Shown in pieces: positions 42,876 through 53,751 of a stretch of 64,000 bases of DNA; positions within the stretch are counted from its first letter, which is position 1, and the number at the start of each line of letters is the position of its first letter. The stretch covers positions 558,001 to 622,000 of the forward strand of contig JAAROD010000058.1 of the NCBI GenBank assembly GCA_012274445.1, read 5' to 3'. The DNA is from Sclerotiophoma versabilis (Eukaryota; Ascomycota; Dothideomycetes; Pleosporales; Didymellaceae). Position numbers and translations under genes: made by a program. The notes beneath the pieces are model-generated. The model searched no databases. It saw only the letters and a program-made list of their open reading frames with translations, and was not told where the DNA came from.

Positions 42876-45800
42876 TCAACCGACTAGCCTTAGGCCACTT
42901 GCTGGGGCGCCAATCTGGCAGACCTCACAGACCTTGCATACAGTACCCTTGTATTTGCCGTGGTACTTCGAGCCATCGTAAGGACAGGCGACTGAGGGGC
43001 TACCACCGTAAATGGGAGTGTGGCTGGCAGCGCAAATTTCGAAGTCGGCAAACTGATCGAAGTCGATTTCGATAGCGTCTGCGGGATTCCTCTCGGCGAC
43101 GGTCTTTACGCGTTTGGCGGATTCCTTCATCTTTGCGTTGTTTGTCCTGTCGAGCAGAGTGTTGGCGAAGTTCAGCGCGGTGTTCAGCTGCTTGTTCTTG
43201 TGGGCGAAGTTCATGGCTGCGGAAAGGGGAAGAGACTTGTGGGCTCCCTCGAGTTCAGGTACGGTAAAGTAGGCAGACAATTCCAGGGCACGCTTCTTGT
43301 CCTCGTCAGAAAGACCTGAGATATCGGTGGCACCCTTAGTGAGTGCGCGGCGTTCAAGCTCGATAGACATCGCAAGCGTGTATTGGGCAGCAGTGTGAAT
43401 CGCCTTCTTCGCCTGGATCATTCATTAGCATACTCACGTCAATAGTTCGATTCCATTACATACCTCGGTCAGCTCGGCTTGCGATGCTACGACGTTGACG
43501 ATCAATAAATGTAGTAACCTCTTGAAAGCAGCGACACCATCTGGGAGCTGGTTCTTAAGCAATGCTTGCTTGCCAGCTGCCAAGTCAGACGACAGAATGG
43601 ACTCAAGATCCCGAGGGATGATGGGCAGAATCTTCCGTGAGTCTGTCTCGGTAACCGTTCTCCGTACGTAGTTGACCAGAGCGGGCATGTTTGGTGTAGC
43701 AGGAAGGAAGGTTCGTGTCGCCTGGTAGATCTCTTGGAAGCGATCTTCAAGAGGAGCAAAGTTGACGGCGCCAACTTGCCTGTTCAGCAATTGCATAGCA
43801 GTCTCGAAAGACCCTGCAGCAATGTGGTCTGCCGCCAGCGGCGAGTTGCGCGCCCATAGGTCAGCCTCGCTGCTACCAGCGCCTGCGTCAGCGCCCTCGA
43901 CCTCGACAAAGTCGTCTTCCGCCTCCACGTCGCCATCATCTCCCATGTCCCATCCACCAACGTCTTCCTCATCATCACCGCCGAGCTCGGCACTTGCACC
44001 GGCAGCCTCAGGTTCACCGAGCAGATCCTCGTCACCATATCCATTGGCTGCAGGCTCCTCGTCGCTAACGCCTTCGATCTCGCCAGCTAGAGCTTTCTCG
44101 AAGACACTCGAGGATGCTGCGTGTGTGGGCCAGTTTGCTTTGAATGTTGGGACGATCGGCTTTGGTGGCTCAAGAGGGTTGCCTATTGAAGGCATGCTGA
44201 TCTGATCTTCTGTGATACCAGCTGCTTCGAGTATCGATTGCGCTTGCTCGTCAAGACTGTGAGCCTTTGCAGTAGCATAAGCCAACGGGTACAGATCAAT
44301 CTCTTGGAACATCTCAATCCTGTTCTGAACATCACCCAGATAGAGCGCATTCTGGAAGCGTGCGGTCATATCTCCACGGTGTTCGGCGATCTTCGCCATA
44401 CGCTTCAACTTGTCTTGATCACCTGTCGAAAGATACAGGAACGACAACTTGTCGAAGTTGCGCAGCTTCTGATACGTCATCTCCACGATTTGATGGTTAC
44501 CATGTGCAAGAGCCTCCGTGCTGAGTCGCTGCCAGAGTTTAGGTCGGTCAAGGTGTTTGGCCATTTCCACTGCGACCTCCAGGTTGCCACATTCGATGGC
44601 CAGTTCAAATCGCGTTTGAGGGTCCTGAACGAATTGAAGCGCGATTTCGGGGTAGCCCTTCTTCTGCAAATACGAAATGATACTCTGACCAACAAGACTA
44701 GATGTCTTGATGATGTTGAGCATCTCGTCATAGTTCCGCTTGACAAGAGCGAGCTTGAAACGATATTCGGTGGGGTCAATCTGAAGAATCTTAGGCTTCG
44801 CAGCTCTGTCCAAACAGTAGATGTTGCGGCCCTTGACCCTCACAAGATAGACAGTATGCTCCAGAGTTCGAACAATACCATTGTCGCCGTTCATCAAGCT
44901 GTACTTGATGTGATTCAAGGTCGAGTAGAGGAGGACGCCAGTATCGTCCCAGGTAGCGCTCTTGATCCGAATCGTCTCGTGCAGTGTGCTGACCTGGTCG
45001 AGGTTTTTGGTAGCTATCGTGACATTGTGCTTGCTCAGGAGGGCAACGTGCAACCCATCTGAAGACCAGACGACGTACTTGACGCCGGACACAGCAAGTT
45101 CCGCCAGGTTCTTCTTTGCCTGAATGTCGTACAACACAACAGTAGTGGGTGTGATGAGAAGCAAGTTGCCAGTGCCGCCAAAATAAATGTCCGTGGTGCC
45201 GTGAGGAGGTTTGATGGTTTTTGTCGTAGAGTTGGTGAGGTCTTTGATGTCGATCTGTTGGTTAGCCTGGTTGAAGACTGCAAATCTGTTCCTCGCTACA
45301 AAGACCGCCGAGCTTCCAGACCCGCGCTTTGTGTCAGTTGGCTCCACAGCTCCAGATGCATCGCGCGGAAGACTAATCAGCTCGTATGTGCCGCCATCAG
45401 CAGGCGAGGTGACCAAAATCGAGCGTTCAGCAGGATTGTACGACAGAGTTCGTGGTGGTGTCCAAGGACTACCGAGCTTCTTCAAAGAAAGCATAGAAGG
45501 GGACTCGAGGTTCTTCTGGAAGTCGTATGATCGAACGTGCTTCTCCTTCGTGATGTAGAACAGGTTGTTCTGGTAGACGGCAGACGCTGGGCGCTCTCGC
45601 TCTAACTTGAACACCATAACACCGTTGTCGTGTCCAGCAGCGAAAAGGTTGATCTCCGGATGCGCCGCAATAACCCAGAAACGGTCATTCTCCCTCTTGA
45701 AAGACTGGACGGATGTTCTCCTGTTAAGGTCCCATACCCGGATAGTCTTGTCTTCGCCTACTGACAGGATCAGATCCTGATGTGGGTGGAACAAACAAGC

Positions 45801-46884
45801 CGAGGCGTTCTGGAAATGCCCTCTGCAAGTGTCGACCTCCCAAGCTTTTGTCTCCGACATCCTCCACAGTTTGACGAGGCGATCGTCGCCAGCGGAAACG
45901 ATCAATGGCAGTGTAGGGTGGAAGGCGACCCAGTTCACGCCTCGATCGTGACCCTCGAGAACGAACTTGACGACCGCATCCGTGTTACCAAACATGTCCG
46001 CCTGGTTCTGGTTCGAGCGGGCCATCTGGTCCTCGAACGACATGGATGTCGGCGCGGAGTGCTTCTTCCTCAGCCCAGAGATATCCCAGACACGAACGGA
46101 CTGATCGAGCGAGGCAGAAACGACGAGGTCTTCTTTTGGGTGGAACTGCGCGCACATTGTGTAGTGATTGTGGCCAGTCATGGTGCAGACTTGGACGGAT
46201 TAGGAGCGTTCGAAGGATGATTCAAAAAGAGCGACTTACTAAGGGAGCCTATACATGTTAGCATTAGTGTGCAAGAAGAGCTGGATGTACTTACGATTCT
46301 GCCAGTTCCAGATACGGATGGTTTCTGTTTGCTGTCAGTATGTCCTCGGCGCAGCTGCGATGTGCGCTTACGATCGTCTGAACTGCTGATGATCCATGGT
46401 AGCTCGTGGTGGAAGAAGACAGTTCGGACATAGTCCAAGTGGCCGTTCAATGTGAACAAGCATCGTCGAGTCTGGTACGACCAGACCTTGATCTTGTAGT
46501 CGTCACCGCCAGACACGAATCTGTTCCGTCTCAGTATGGCGGGCAATCGCATTCAGCGCGCTTTCATGCTCACAATGGCTGCGTCTTGTGGAAGTCAACG
46601 CCGCGAACCGGCCCATCGTGTTCTTCGAAACGGTCGATCAGGGTTCCCATGCGGTAGTCCCACAGCTGGATGGTGGAGGAGTGCAGCGACACGAGAATCC
46701 AGGGTCTAAGGGCGGTCAGCGCAGGGAGACGGCACCAGGAGCACAGGTAGATACCTCTTGGGGTGGAAGGCGATGCCCTTGGCCCGCGAGGACTTTGATT
46801 CGAACTGTGCATGGTCAGATAGGTGCGAGAGCGCGTACTCGTGCAGCTGCGTACCTTGGTCAACATGCTCGGGGAGGAAGCCAT
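42876..46884 (-). CDS. COP1: Coatomer subunit alpha (alpha-COP)
   Basis: Eight exons (46884-46855, 46804-46755, 46705-46574, 46520-46372, 46324-46295, 46248-46240, 46189-43464, 43412-42876) give 1220 aa. Alpha-COP binds KKXX cargo signals on COPI vesicles moving from Golgi to ER. The N-terminus has WD repeats (WILVSLHSSTIQLWDYRMG, FVSGGDDYKIKVW, and so on), then a second propeller, a helical solenoid, an acidic linker, and the C-terminal domain ending CPYDGSKY and CKVCEVCQIG. The first six joints all restore the family sequence. Exon 6 is only 9 nt (GCTCCCTTA), needed to read NWQNRSLICTMTGHNHY. Introns are 46-53 nt. Identification is certain. Confidence 0.95.
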
Positions 46885-48051
46885 GGTGGAATTGAGGGCG
46901 AAGCCGCAGCTCCAGTAATGCACTGAGCAGCTTCAATGCAGGAGACGGCGGTAGTGGAACGGGGGTGGCGTGCAAAGAACAAAAAGAAACACGGTGTTGC
47001 GGATAGTTGACGCTCTGCTGCCTCCGCCGCAAGCTGCTCTGGCCAGAGGTTCAATCTGTCCCTGCCACGCAACGGAATACTGGAACTGAGCATGGGCCAC
47101 CTTCGCAACACCAAGAACGAACCCCACCAAAGTGCTGCCACACGTGACGGCCCATGCCCCATCGTCGACAGCCGAATCATGGCCGCCTGAGGCTCATATC
47201 AGGCCTAGTCGACGTCAAGGCTCGTTCCCCCAAGCAGAGCCGCATCGCCCGAGGCCCGCTCAATTTCTGCTCCGCTGCGTGCGCTCGGTTGGATGTTCTC
47301 ATGCATGTATGCCCCGCCAATGCTCTCCGGCTGCCAGCTGGCCAGCACTACCCAGAGAGCCATGGGTGCGGCAATACTGAGGGCTGCCGCCATTCGTCGG
47401 GCTGGTTGGGCTTGACGCAAGGTAAGATTGTGCGTGGCCTCATGAGAACTAATTGCTCGCAAACACATATCGCAGCCAGCAGATGGAGTCATGGCGGCAG
47501 CACTTCTGCACCCAGACCCGCCTGCGAAGAACCGCGGCCGGACAGTTCATTGCTGAAACGCAGCTGATAATTGGCGACGTCCCGCACAAGCCCAGGCAGT
47601 AGGGAATTGTGACCACATCAGGCCCGCCTCCTCCAATCCTCTTTTTCTCTCACTGCTCCAGTCAACCACCGCCGCACACGTTTCCTCCCCCTTCTGACCT
47701 GCGCTCTGTGGCTCCCACTGTCTGCGAGCTACTTGTTCTGCATTGCTGCCTGTAGCACTCCCCATTCTTCCTGCACGATAAGCAGGGTCTGACCTGTAAA
47801 CCTCTCCACCACTCCATCTGCAACTCGCCGCTCAATCCCTCAGTCACGCTCTCCCGCACCTTCTCCAGAATGATACTGTCCGCACAATCCTTCTTCCGAA
47901 TCCCAAAAACTACCCACGCCCGCCGGCCTTGCATACCATAAGATTAGCAAAGATCGAGTGAGAGCACCGTTGATACGTACGCTGTCGCAATTGGCCCGCC
48001 AGCCTGACGCAACCACCATCACCGGTGAACAACACCACCTACCCTACCCAC
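46885..48051. other. Divergent promoter region, about 1.2 kb
   Basis: Between COP1 (minus) and the acidic unknown protein (plus). Contains many short open frames without homology. An upstream exon of the 48052 gene cannot be excluded. Nothing else recognised. Confidence 0.5.
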
Positions 48052-48963
48052 ATGGCGACACACGAACACCCGCCAAACTTTGAGATGCTTCACGGCTGTC
48101 CCACACCGCCACCCATTGCGTCAAGCATGCATGGTCCGCCTCGTTTTCTCTCTCAGGCGAACCACACGCCACCAATGTACAAGCGTATGGGCGCTTCCAA
48201 ACCGTTGCACACCCCACCGCTGGAGTTTACGCCCATTGGGCAAAACCAGTTTCGATTCACTCGAGCGCAATCGATCGAGCGATCCTCGCGGCCCTCTAGC
48301 GTCTCCGGACATGCGTATGCTGGCACGACGCCTCAAGAAAGCGAATATGAGGAGAGCTCGGAGGAGGAAAGCGAAGAGGAGGACGAAAAGCCTAGACGCC
48401 GGGTAGATGAAGCTGATTTTGAACTCGAGGAGGTGGACAGTGACGAGAGCGACAACGAAGACATAGAAGTCGTGCAACCAGACCATTGCGAGGACGCGAA
48501 AAGCGACAAGAGCGGCGCTGCACTGGAGGACAACAAGGTCATGGATCGCTTGAAGGGGCTACACGTTTCGGAGAGCTCAACCGACGACGAAACTAAGGAG
48601 CGCATCTACTTGCGCAAGAAGAAAAGATGGAGCGCAGGGCTCTTCAAACGCACCCACAGTCAGAGTGTTGAAGGCGAGAGCAGCTATTCCGACGATGACC
48701 CTCAAGACGACAACAAACCCGAGGCACGCCGTCTGCGCCGCAAGCTGCGCGGGCCTGGGCCTTGGAACAGGCGAGGCTCGCTCATCTTCGAAGACAAAGG
48801 ATTCCCAAATACAAACAACATAGAGGAGGTTGAAGAACCAGAGGAGGGGGTGGTGAAGCACACGAAAGGCCCGCCATCAATTCCCAGTGACGACGCATTC
48901 ACCCTGGATGAGCTCCCATTCTGGGGTGGGGCTTACGAGACCATGGAAGTCGAAAACGATTGA
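48052..48963 (+). CDS. Acidic disordered protein of unknown function
   Basis: 303 aa from the first ATG at 48052, intronless. I do not recognise a named family, but the C-terminal part (RRKLRGPGPWNRR, IFEDKGFPNTNN, PSIPSDDAFTLDELPFWG) has the look of a conserved Pezizomycotina-specific protein: low-complexity text does not produce such ordered motifs. The middle is strongly acidic (EESSEEESEEEDEK, then DSDESDNED). The N-terminus is Pro/His-rich. No signal peptide or membrane segment. A nuclear role would fit the composition but is a guess. Confidence 0.7.
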   Translation: MATHEHPPNFEMLHGCPTPPPIASSMHGPPRFLSQANHTPPMYKRMGASKPLHTPPLEFTPIGQNQFRFTRAQSIERSSRPSSVSGHAYAGTTPQESEYEESSEEESEEEDEKPRRRVDEADFELEEVDSDESDNEDIEVVQPDHCEDAKSDKSGAALEDNKVMDRLKGLHVSESSTDDETKERIYLRKKKRWSAGLFKRTHSQSVEGESSYSDDDPQDDNKPEARRLRRKLRGPGPWNRRGSLIFEDKGFPNTNNIEEVEEPEEGVVKHTKGPPSIPSDDAFTLDELPFWGGAYETMEVEND

Positions 48964-50257
48964 GAGTGACATGTCTCTGTAGAAGGCATGGGTTTCCTTG
49001 TCTGCTTGCAGCCTGTGTTAGCGACCAGGCTTGCAGCGAAGTCGTTGTCCGTTTGTTTGTTTGTTTGTTGTTTCTTAGCGTAGCGATTACCCTTTCGTAA
49101 CAGAACAATGTCTTACTCTCTCCTTCCTTTTACTCGCCTTCCTTCTAAGGACTTGTGCAGTGCATCGATGTCGAACACGCAGACCTCTAGGAAGGATCCA
49201 GTTAATGGGCTTTGGTTGGGTTTTGGCGACTGAATCCTAGGCATCTATTTCTGGCCCGCTGATAAGCCATAGAGCTAAGCCCCAGTGCGCGTGAGTTAAG
49301 GCTGAGTGGCCTAGGCTTCAACACCAACCCCCGTCTTTACCGCGAGACTTACAAAGAACACTAAATATACGCCGCAACATTCGAGTCTGGGTATTTGGAT
49401 CAATAACACTGAAACAACTGCTAGGTACCTCGTTATGTGCAGAAGCCTTGAGAGTAACCACTCACGGTCTGCTGGTCTACTGCTTCGTACGAAGTAACAT
49501 GAATTGTGCTCGGCATCTTACCTATGCTATGGCCCTTCCGAGGGGGCACATTCTTGAACACGCATCGATACCCCAGCGCAGTCGTTGTCCAGACTAGCAT
49601 TATGTGACAACCGGTGCCTTTCTAGCATCAAGATCTGCGTCAACTCTTTGTTGTAAAGTAAGGAGATATTTAGTCTGCTATGCAAATAGTGTAAATCTGT
49701 TCTGTTGAAATACGTTTCGTCGCAATTGAAGTTCCTTCTAATTGGTACGTCACTTGAAACGAACTCCTTCGTAAACATGCAGCTTTCGTTAGTATGCACG
49801 TGGCTGACAGCACCAAAGCGGCTATGAAAATGTCTTACGGCTAGCACATCTTCCGCTGCAACCCAGCCTGCGCCACGCTCCGTCCATCAGTAGCCGCTCG
49901 GATGAGTGGCTGGCGAGACAAACACCCTCGAAGCTTTCCCGTCAGCACCAATCGCTTGCTACGCCGTAAGGTCTGTCTAAACAAATCTCACCTGTCACTG
50001 AAATAAGCTCTTGCTTAGCGATTGAGCACGATGCCAGACTACTCAGCCCTGCACTATCAGCATATCTCGGATTGACAGCATCCGCTGTACACACAATCAG
50101 CAGTGCGACTTCGGTAGCTTGAGGCATGGTTGTATAAAGACTGGATGAAGGAGCGCCATGCTGTCTATCATCTCCTTCTTCACAATACAACAAGCTAGAC
50201 CTCAGCACCATCTTCTTATCTTTCTGATTCTCGACACTTCTCCTTTCTACATCTACT
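48964..50257. other. Gene-free stretch upstream of the cupin gene
   Basis: 1.3 kb with only a TATA box (50133-50138) recognised near its end. Short open frames lack support. Confidence 0.55.
50133..50138 (+). promoter_or_regulatory. TATA box of the cupin gene
   Basis: TATAAA, 120 bp before the ATG at 50258; a short pyrimidine-rich stretch lies between, as in many fungal promoters. Confidence 0.55.
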
Positions 50258-51043
50258 ATGATAAACGTTACCCAGCTCGCCGTGCTTGCTCTTGCAGCTT
50301 TTAGCTCTGTCCAAGCCCTGCCTCAAAACATTCCTTCCTCGAGTACCACCGCTCCAGCTGCCCCAGCACCTACGGACGACCAAGCACAGCTCTTCCGCGA
50401 TCTCTTCACCGCCCCAACTGCGATCAAACGATTCCAGCGCTTGCTTACCCAAGGCGAAACCCTTCTTACAGGAGATGCCCTCAAGAAGCTCACAGTATTC
50501 TCCTTCAACAACGCCACCCCAGCCCCCAACGCAAAAGGCGGCGCAACCAAAGCCGCCAACATCGAAACCTTTCCCATTCTCACAGGCCTTGGCATCAGCA
50601 CCACGCTTGGCTTCCTCGAACCCTGCGGTATCAACACACCCCACGTGCATCCACGGGCCACCGAATTTCTGACCCTCGTCGAAGGCACCAACCTCAAGTT
50701 TGGTTACGTTTTGGAGAACGGACTTGTCAAAGCTGGCCAGAACCCCGAAATTGCTGGGAGCCTGAACAAGTTTGAGGGCACAGTGTTCCCGCAGGGAAGC
50801 ATACATTTCCAGTTCAATGATAACTGCGATAAAGCCACGTTTGTCGCGAGCCTCAACAATGACGACCCTGGTACCAGCCAAGTTGCGCAGAATTTCTTCG
50901 CGCTGGATGCAGGTGTCGTTAACGCCACCCTCGGTTTCCCAAAGACTATCGACGGCAAGAACATTGAGGAGTTTAGGAAGTATATCCCTGCGAACTTGGC
51001 ACAGGATGTCGATGTTTGTTTGGCGAGGTGTAAGAAGCCGTAG
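50258..51043 (+). CDS. Secreted spherulin/germin-like cupin
   Basis: 261 aa, single exon. Signal peptide about 1-20 (MINVTQLAVLALAAFSSVQA). The cupin motif 1 appears as CGINTPHVHPRATEFLTLVEG (two His and one Glu, metal ligands) and motif 2 as FPQGSIHFQFN with one His. This is the pattern of fungal spherulin-1A-like proteins, related to plant germins. Some germins have oxalate oxidase or superoxide dismutase activity; here no activity can be assigned. Extracellular location is inferred. Its TATA-containing promoter suggests regulated rather than constitutive expression. Confidence 0.88.
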   Translation: MINVTQLAVLALAAFSSVQALPQNIPSSSTTAPAAPAPTDDQAQLFRDLFTAPTAIKRFQRLLTQGETLLTGDALKKLTVFSFNNATPAPNAKGGATKAANIETFPILTGLGISTTLGFLEPCGINTPHVHPRATEFLTLVEGTNLKFGYVLENGLVKAGQNPEIAGSLNKFEGTVFPQGSIHFQFNDNCDKATFVASLNNDDPGTSQVAQNFFALDAGVVNATLGFPKTIDGKNIEEFRKYIPANLAQDVDVCLARCKKP

Positions 51044-51996
51044 TTGGCAGGTAGAAGGTCGGGTAGAGGGTGCGACGGTGCGAGCTTGGTGATTCTACTT
51101 ATGTAAGGCGACGGCGTTGGGGTTGTATCTCTGCTTTGTATTTACTTTTCGATAATGGCCTTGCCCAAGAGCTGCTTATAACACTCATTAATACATGCCC
51201 CTCTTTTATGATATGGTTACCTGACTACCTGTGATGCCCATTGCTTTGTCATAGCTCTTACATGAGGAAAGACTGTATAATACAGCGGCACGGCGTCCTC
51301 TTATGTTGTAGAAGAGCTCGGAAATGGTAGTTACGAGCCCTCGGTCTAATAGGTAAAGCCTAGAGGTCTTCCGGAGCATAGTTTCGAGGGTCATCATTAG
51401 CTGCCAGACAATGGACAGAACCTGCCGAAGGGAACGAGAAAGGGACTGGCCGTTACATTAACCTGAGCGTCTCAGTTCATACAGTGCCACACCTGCCACG
51501 CCGGCTTTCGCTGAGCTCATTTCCATGCTGGGCATGCAGTAATATTAGAATAGACCGGAGTAGCGAGCGGCTGAAGCATCGCTGCGGCGCAGTGCAGGGA
51601 GGAACATGCCCCCTGAGATGCCCTCATTTTGGTGAACGAGAAGAACACACTGTCACTTCTGATGGAGCGCTCCAAAACGCGGAAGAGTCCAATATGGAAA
51701 GGTCAAGCAAGCCTGATGTGCCTGGTGTGGTTGTGCGGAGGTTGTGAATTGTAGTCGCAGCCAGCCAACCGGAGGCGCAGGAGACCCAATTTTAGCCCGA
51801 CTGTGTTCGACTCACCTCAGCTCCGCCGCATTAAACACATTCTTACAGGTGAACCTGGTCCTGCGCAGTCATATACTGCCCCCCCCCCCCCCCCCCCCCT
51901 CTTACTTACCCATTCCAAACATTTTGCTCAACAGGCATCGAGTCAGCAACAAATCAATTGACACGGTAGCTGTCGTTACCCCTCCAATACCCCACC
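51044..51996. other. Intergenic with a poly-C run
   Basis: 950 bp between the cupin gene and the tyrosyl-tRNA synthetase gene. Holds a homopolymer of about 21 C at 51879-51899, about 100 bp upstream of the synthetase ATG. No gene is supported. Confidence 0.55.
51879..51899. repeat. Poly-C homopolymer, about 21 nt
   Basis: An uninterrupted C run followed by a TCTTACTTACC stretch, inside the probable promoter or 5' UTR of the tyrosyl-tRNA synthetase gene. True length may vary or be affected by sequencing. Confidence 0.85.
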
Positions 51997-53399
51997 ATGG
52001 CCGACTCGATCAAGGCGGAGATCGCAACGATCGAGAAGAAGATTGAGGAGCTTCAGGCGCAGTTGGTAGATGCTAAGACAAGGTTGCAAAGGAGCCAGAA
52101 TGATTCGGCTGCAAGCGATGAGTCGGCAAAGATGTCGCCGGAGCAGAAGATGGACCTCATCAAAGTCAACTTGAAGGAGGTGCTCAACCCAGAGATCATG
52201 GAGGCAGCACTCAAAGAGGGTAGACCACTCAAGGTCTACTGGGGAACTGCTACAACAGGCAGGCCGCACTGCGGATACGCAAGTCTAGTGATGCTTGGTT
52301 TCTGTCTTCATAGCTGACCAATAAACAGTTCGTGCCCGTCCTCAAGCTCGCTCAGTTCCTTGCTGCCGGCTGTCACGTCAAGATCCTTCTCGCCGACATC
52401 CACGGCTTCCTCGACAACCTGAAAGCTCCTATCGAGCTCGTCAAGTTCCGCGCCGAGTACTACCGCTTCACCATCACTGCACTTCTCAAAGCCGTCAACG
52501 TCCCCATCGACCGTCTTGAGTTTATCCTGGGCTCCTCCTACGAGCTCAAACCAGACTACATGATGGACGTGCTCCGCTTAGCCTCCATCACCTCCGAGCA
52601 CGATGCAAAGAGGGCCGGTGCGGAAGTTGTTAAGCAAACCGACAACGCCCCTCTCTCCGGCCTGCTCTACCCACTCATGCAAGCACTCGATGAGCAGTAC
52701 CTCGACGTTGACATGCAATTCGGTGGTGTCGATCAGCGCAAGATCTTCGCTCTCGCAAAAGACATCCTCCCCAAGATCGGCTACAAGGAGCGTGCTCATT
52801 GCATGAACCCTATGGTCCCTGGACTCCAGGGCGGCAAGATGAGTGCTTCAGATCCCGACTCCAAAATTGATGTCCTCGACAACGAAGACATTGTCAAGCG
52901 CAAACTCAAGAAGGCGCACGCCGTACCAAAGGTCGTCGAGGACAACGGTATCCTCTCATTCGTCGAATACGTCCTCCTGCCTGCATCCTACCTGCGTCAC
53001 GGCGAGACAAAATTCATCGTTCCTCGCCGCGACGCTGAACCTCTCGAATACACATCGATTGCGCAGATGCACGCGGACTACAAGGAGGATATTCTCTCAC
53101 CGCAAATCCTCAAACCCGCTGTCGTTGATGCGCTCAACACATTGCTCAGACCAGTACAAGAGGAGTTCCAGAACAACGCCGAATGGAAAGAGATTGAACA
53201 GAAAGCTTACCCGCCACCGCCGGCAGAGAAGAAGAAGGAGAAGAAGGTCAAGAATAAGGGCGCCTTCCATCCTGGCGCGAAGAAGGTTGAGGCCAAGCCA
53301 GACGGACACGTCGAGGGCGCGGATAAGGCGAAGGTGGATGTTGGCACAGAAGGTGGAGAGAAGGCGATTGAGAATCTGACACTAGAGGAGAAAAAATAG
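51997..53399 (+). CDS. TYS1: Cytoplasmic tyrosyl-tRNA synthetase
   Basis: Two exons (51997-52278, 52329-53399) encode 450 aa. The 50-nt intron has a GC donor (GCAAGT) and acceptor ACAG, phase 0; the joint gives RPHCGYFVPVLKLAQF, the HIGH region of eukaryotic TyrRS. GGKMSASD is the KMSKS loop. VDMQFGGVDQRKIF and the Tyr-binding residues match the archaeal/eukaryotic type, so this is the cytosolic rather than the mitochondrial enzyme. An N-terminal coiled-coil extension (about 1-45, heptads of Ile, Leu and Lys) and a Lys-rich C-terminal tail lie outside the conserved core. Confidence 0.96.
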
Positions 53400-53751
53400 T
53401 GCGCTCTGAATACATCTGAATCAGTGCACGATAGATCTTAGTGTATGGCGATGGTTATCCTAAAAGCATAGCTGCATATGAATGACGACATTTGTGGCAA
53501 CAAATCTCAACCATGTGCATCATGGGTGGTGTGCACTGAAGCCAAGGAGGAGGAGGATGAGAAGGAGGGAGAGGAGAAGGAGAAGGAGGAGGCGCGAACC
53601 GGGGAAAATTCCAAATCATCACATTGTTCTACATGCTTGCTAACATAAGTGGATATACCTGCCACTGACGCCTGAAATTTTCCAGCCGCACGTCTACCTA
53701 GCCAGCGTGCTCTTTTGCCATCTTCAAAATCTTTGTTGCATGATCATTTCA
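53400..53751. other. Intergenic between convergent genes
   Basis: 350 bp, including a purine-only stretch of about 50 nt (AGG/AGA repeats) at 53547-53591. No gene. Confidence 0.55.
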
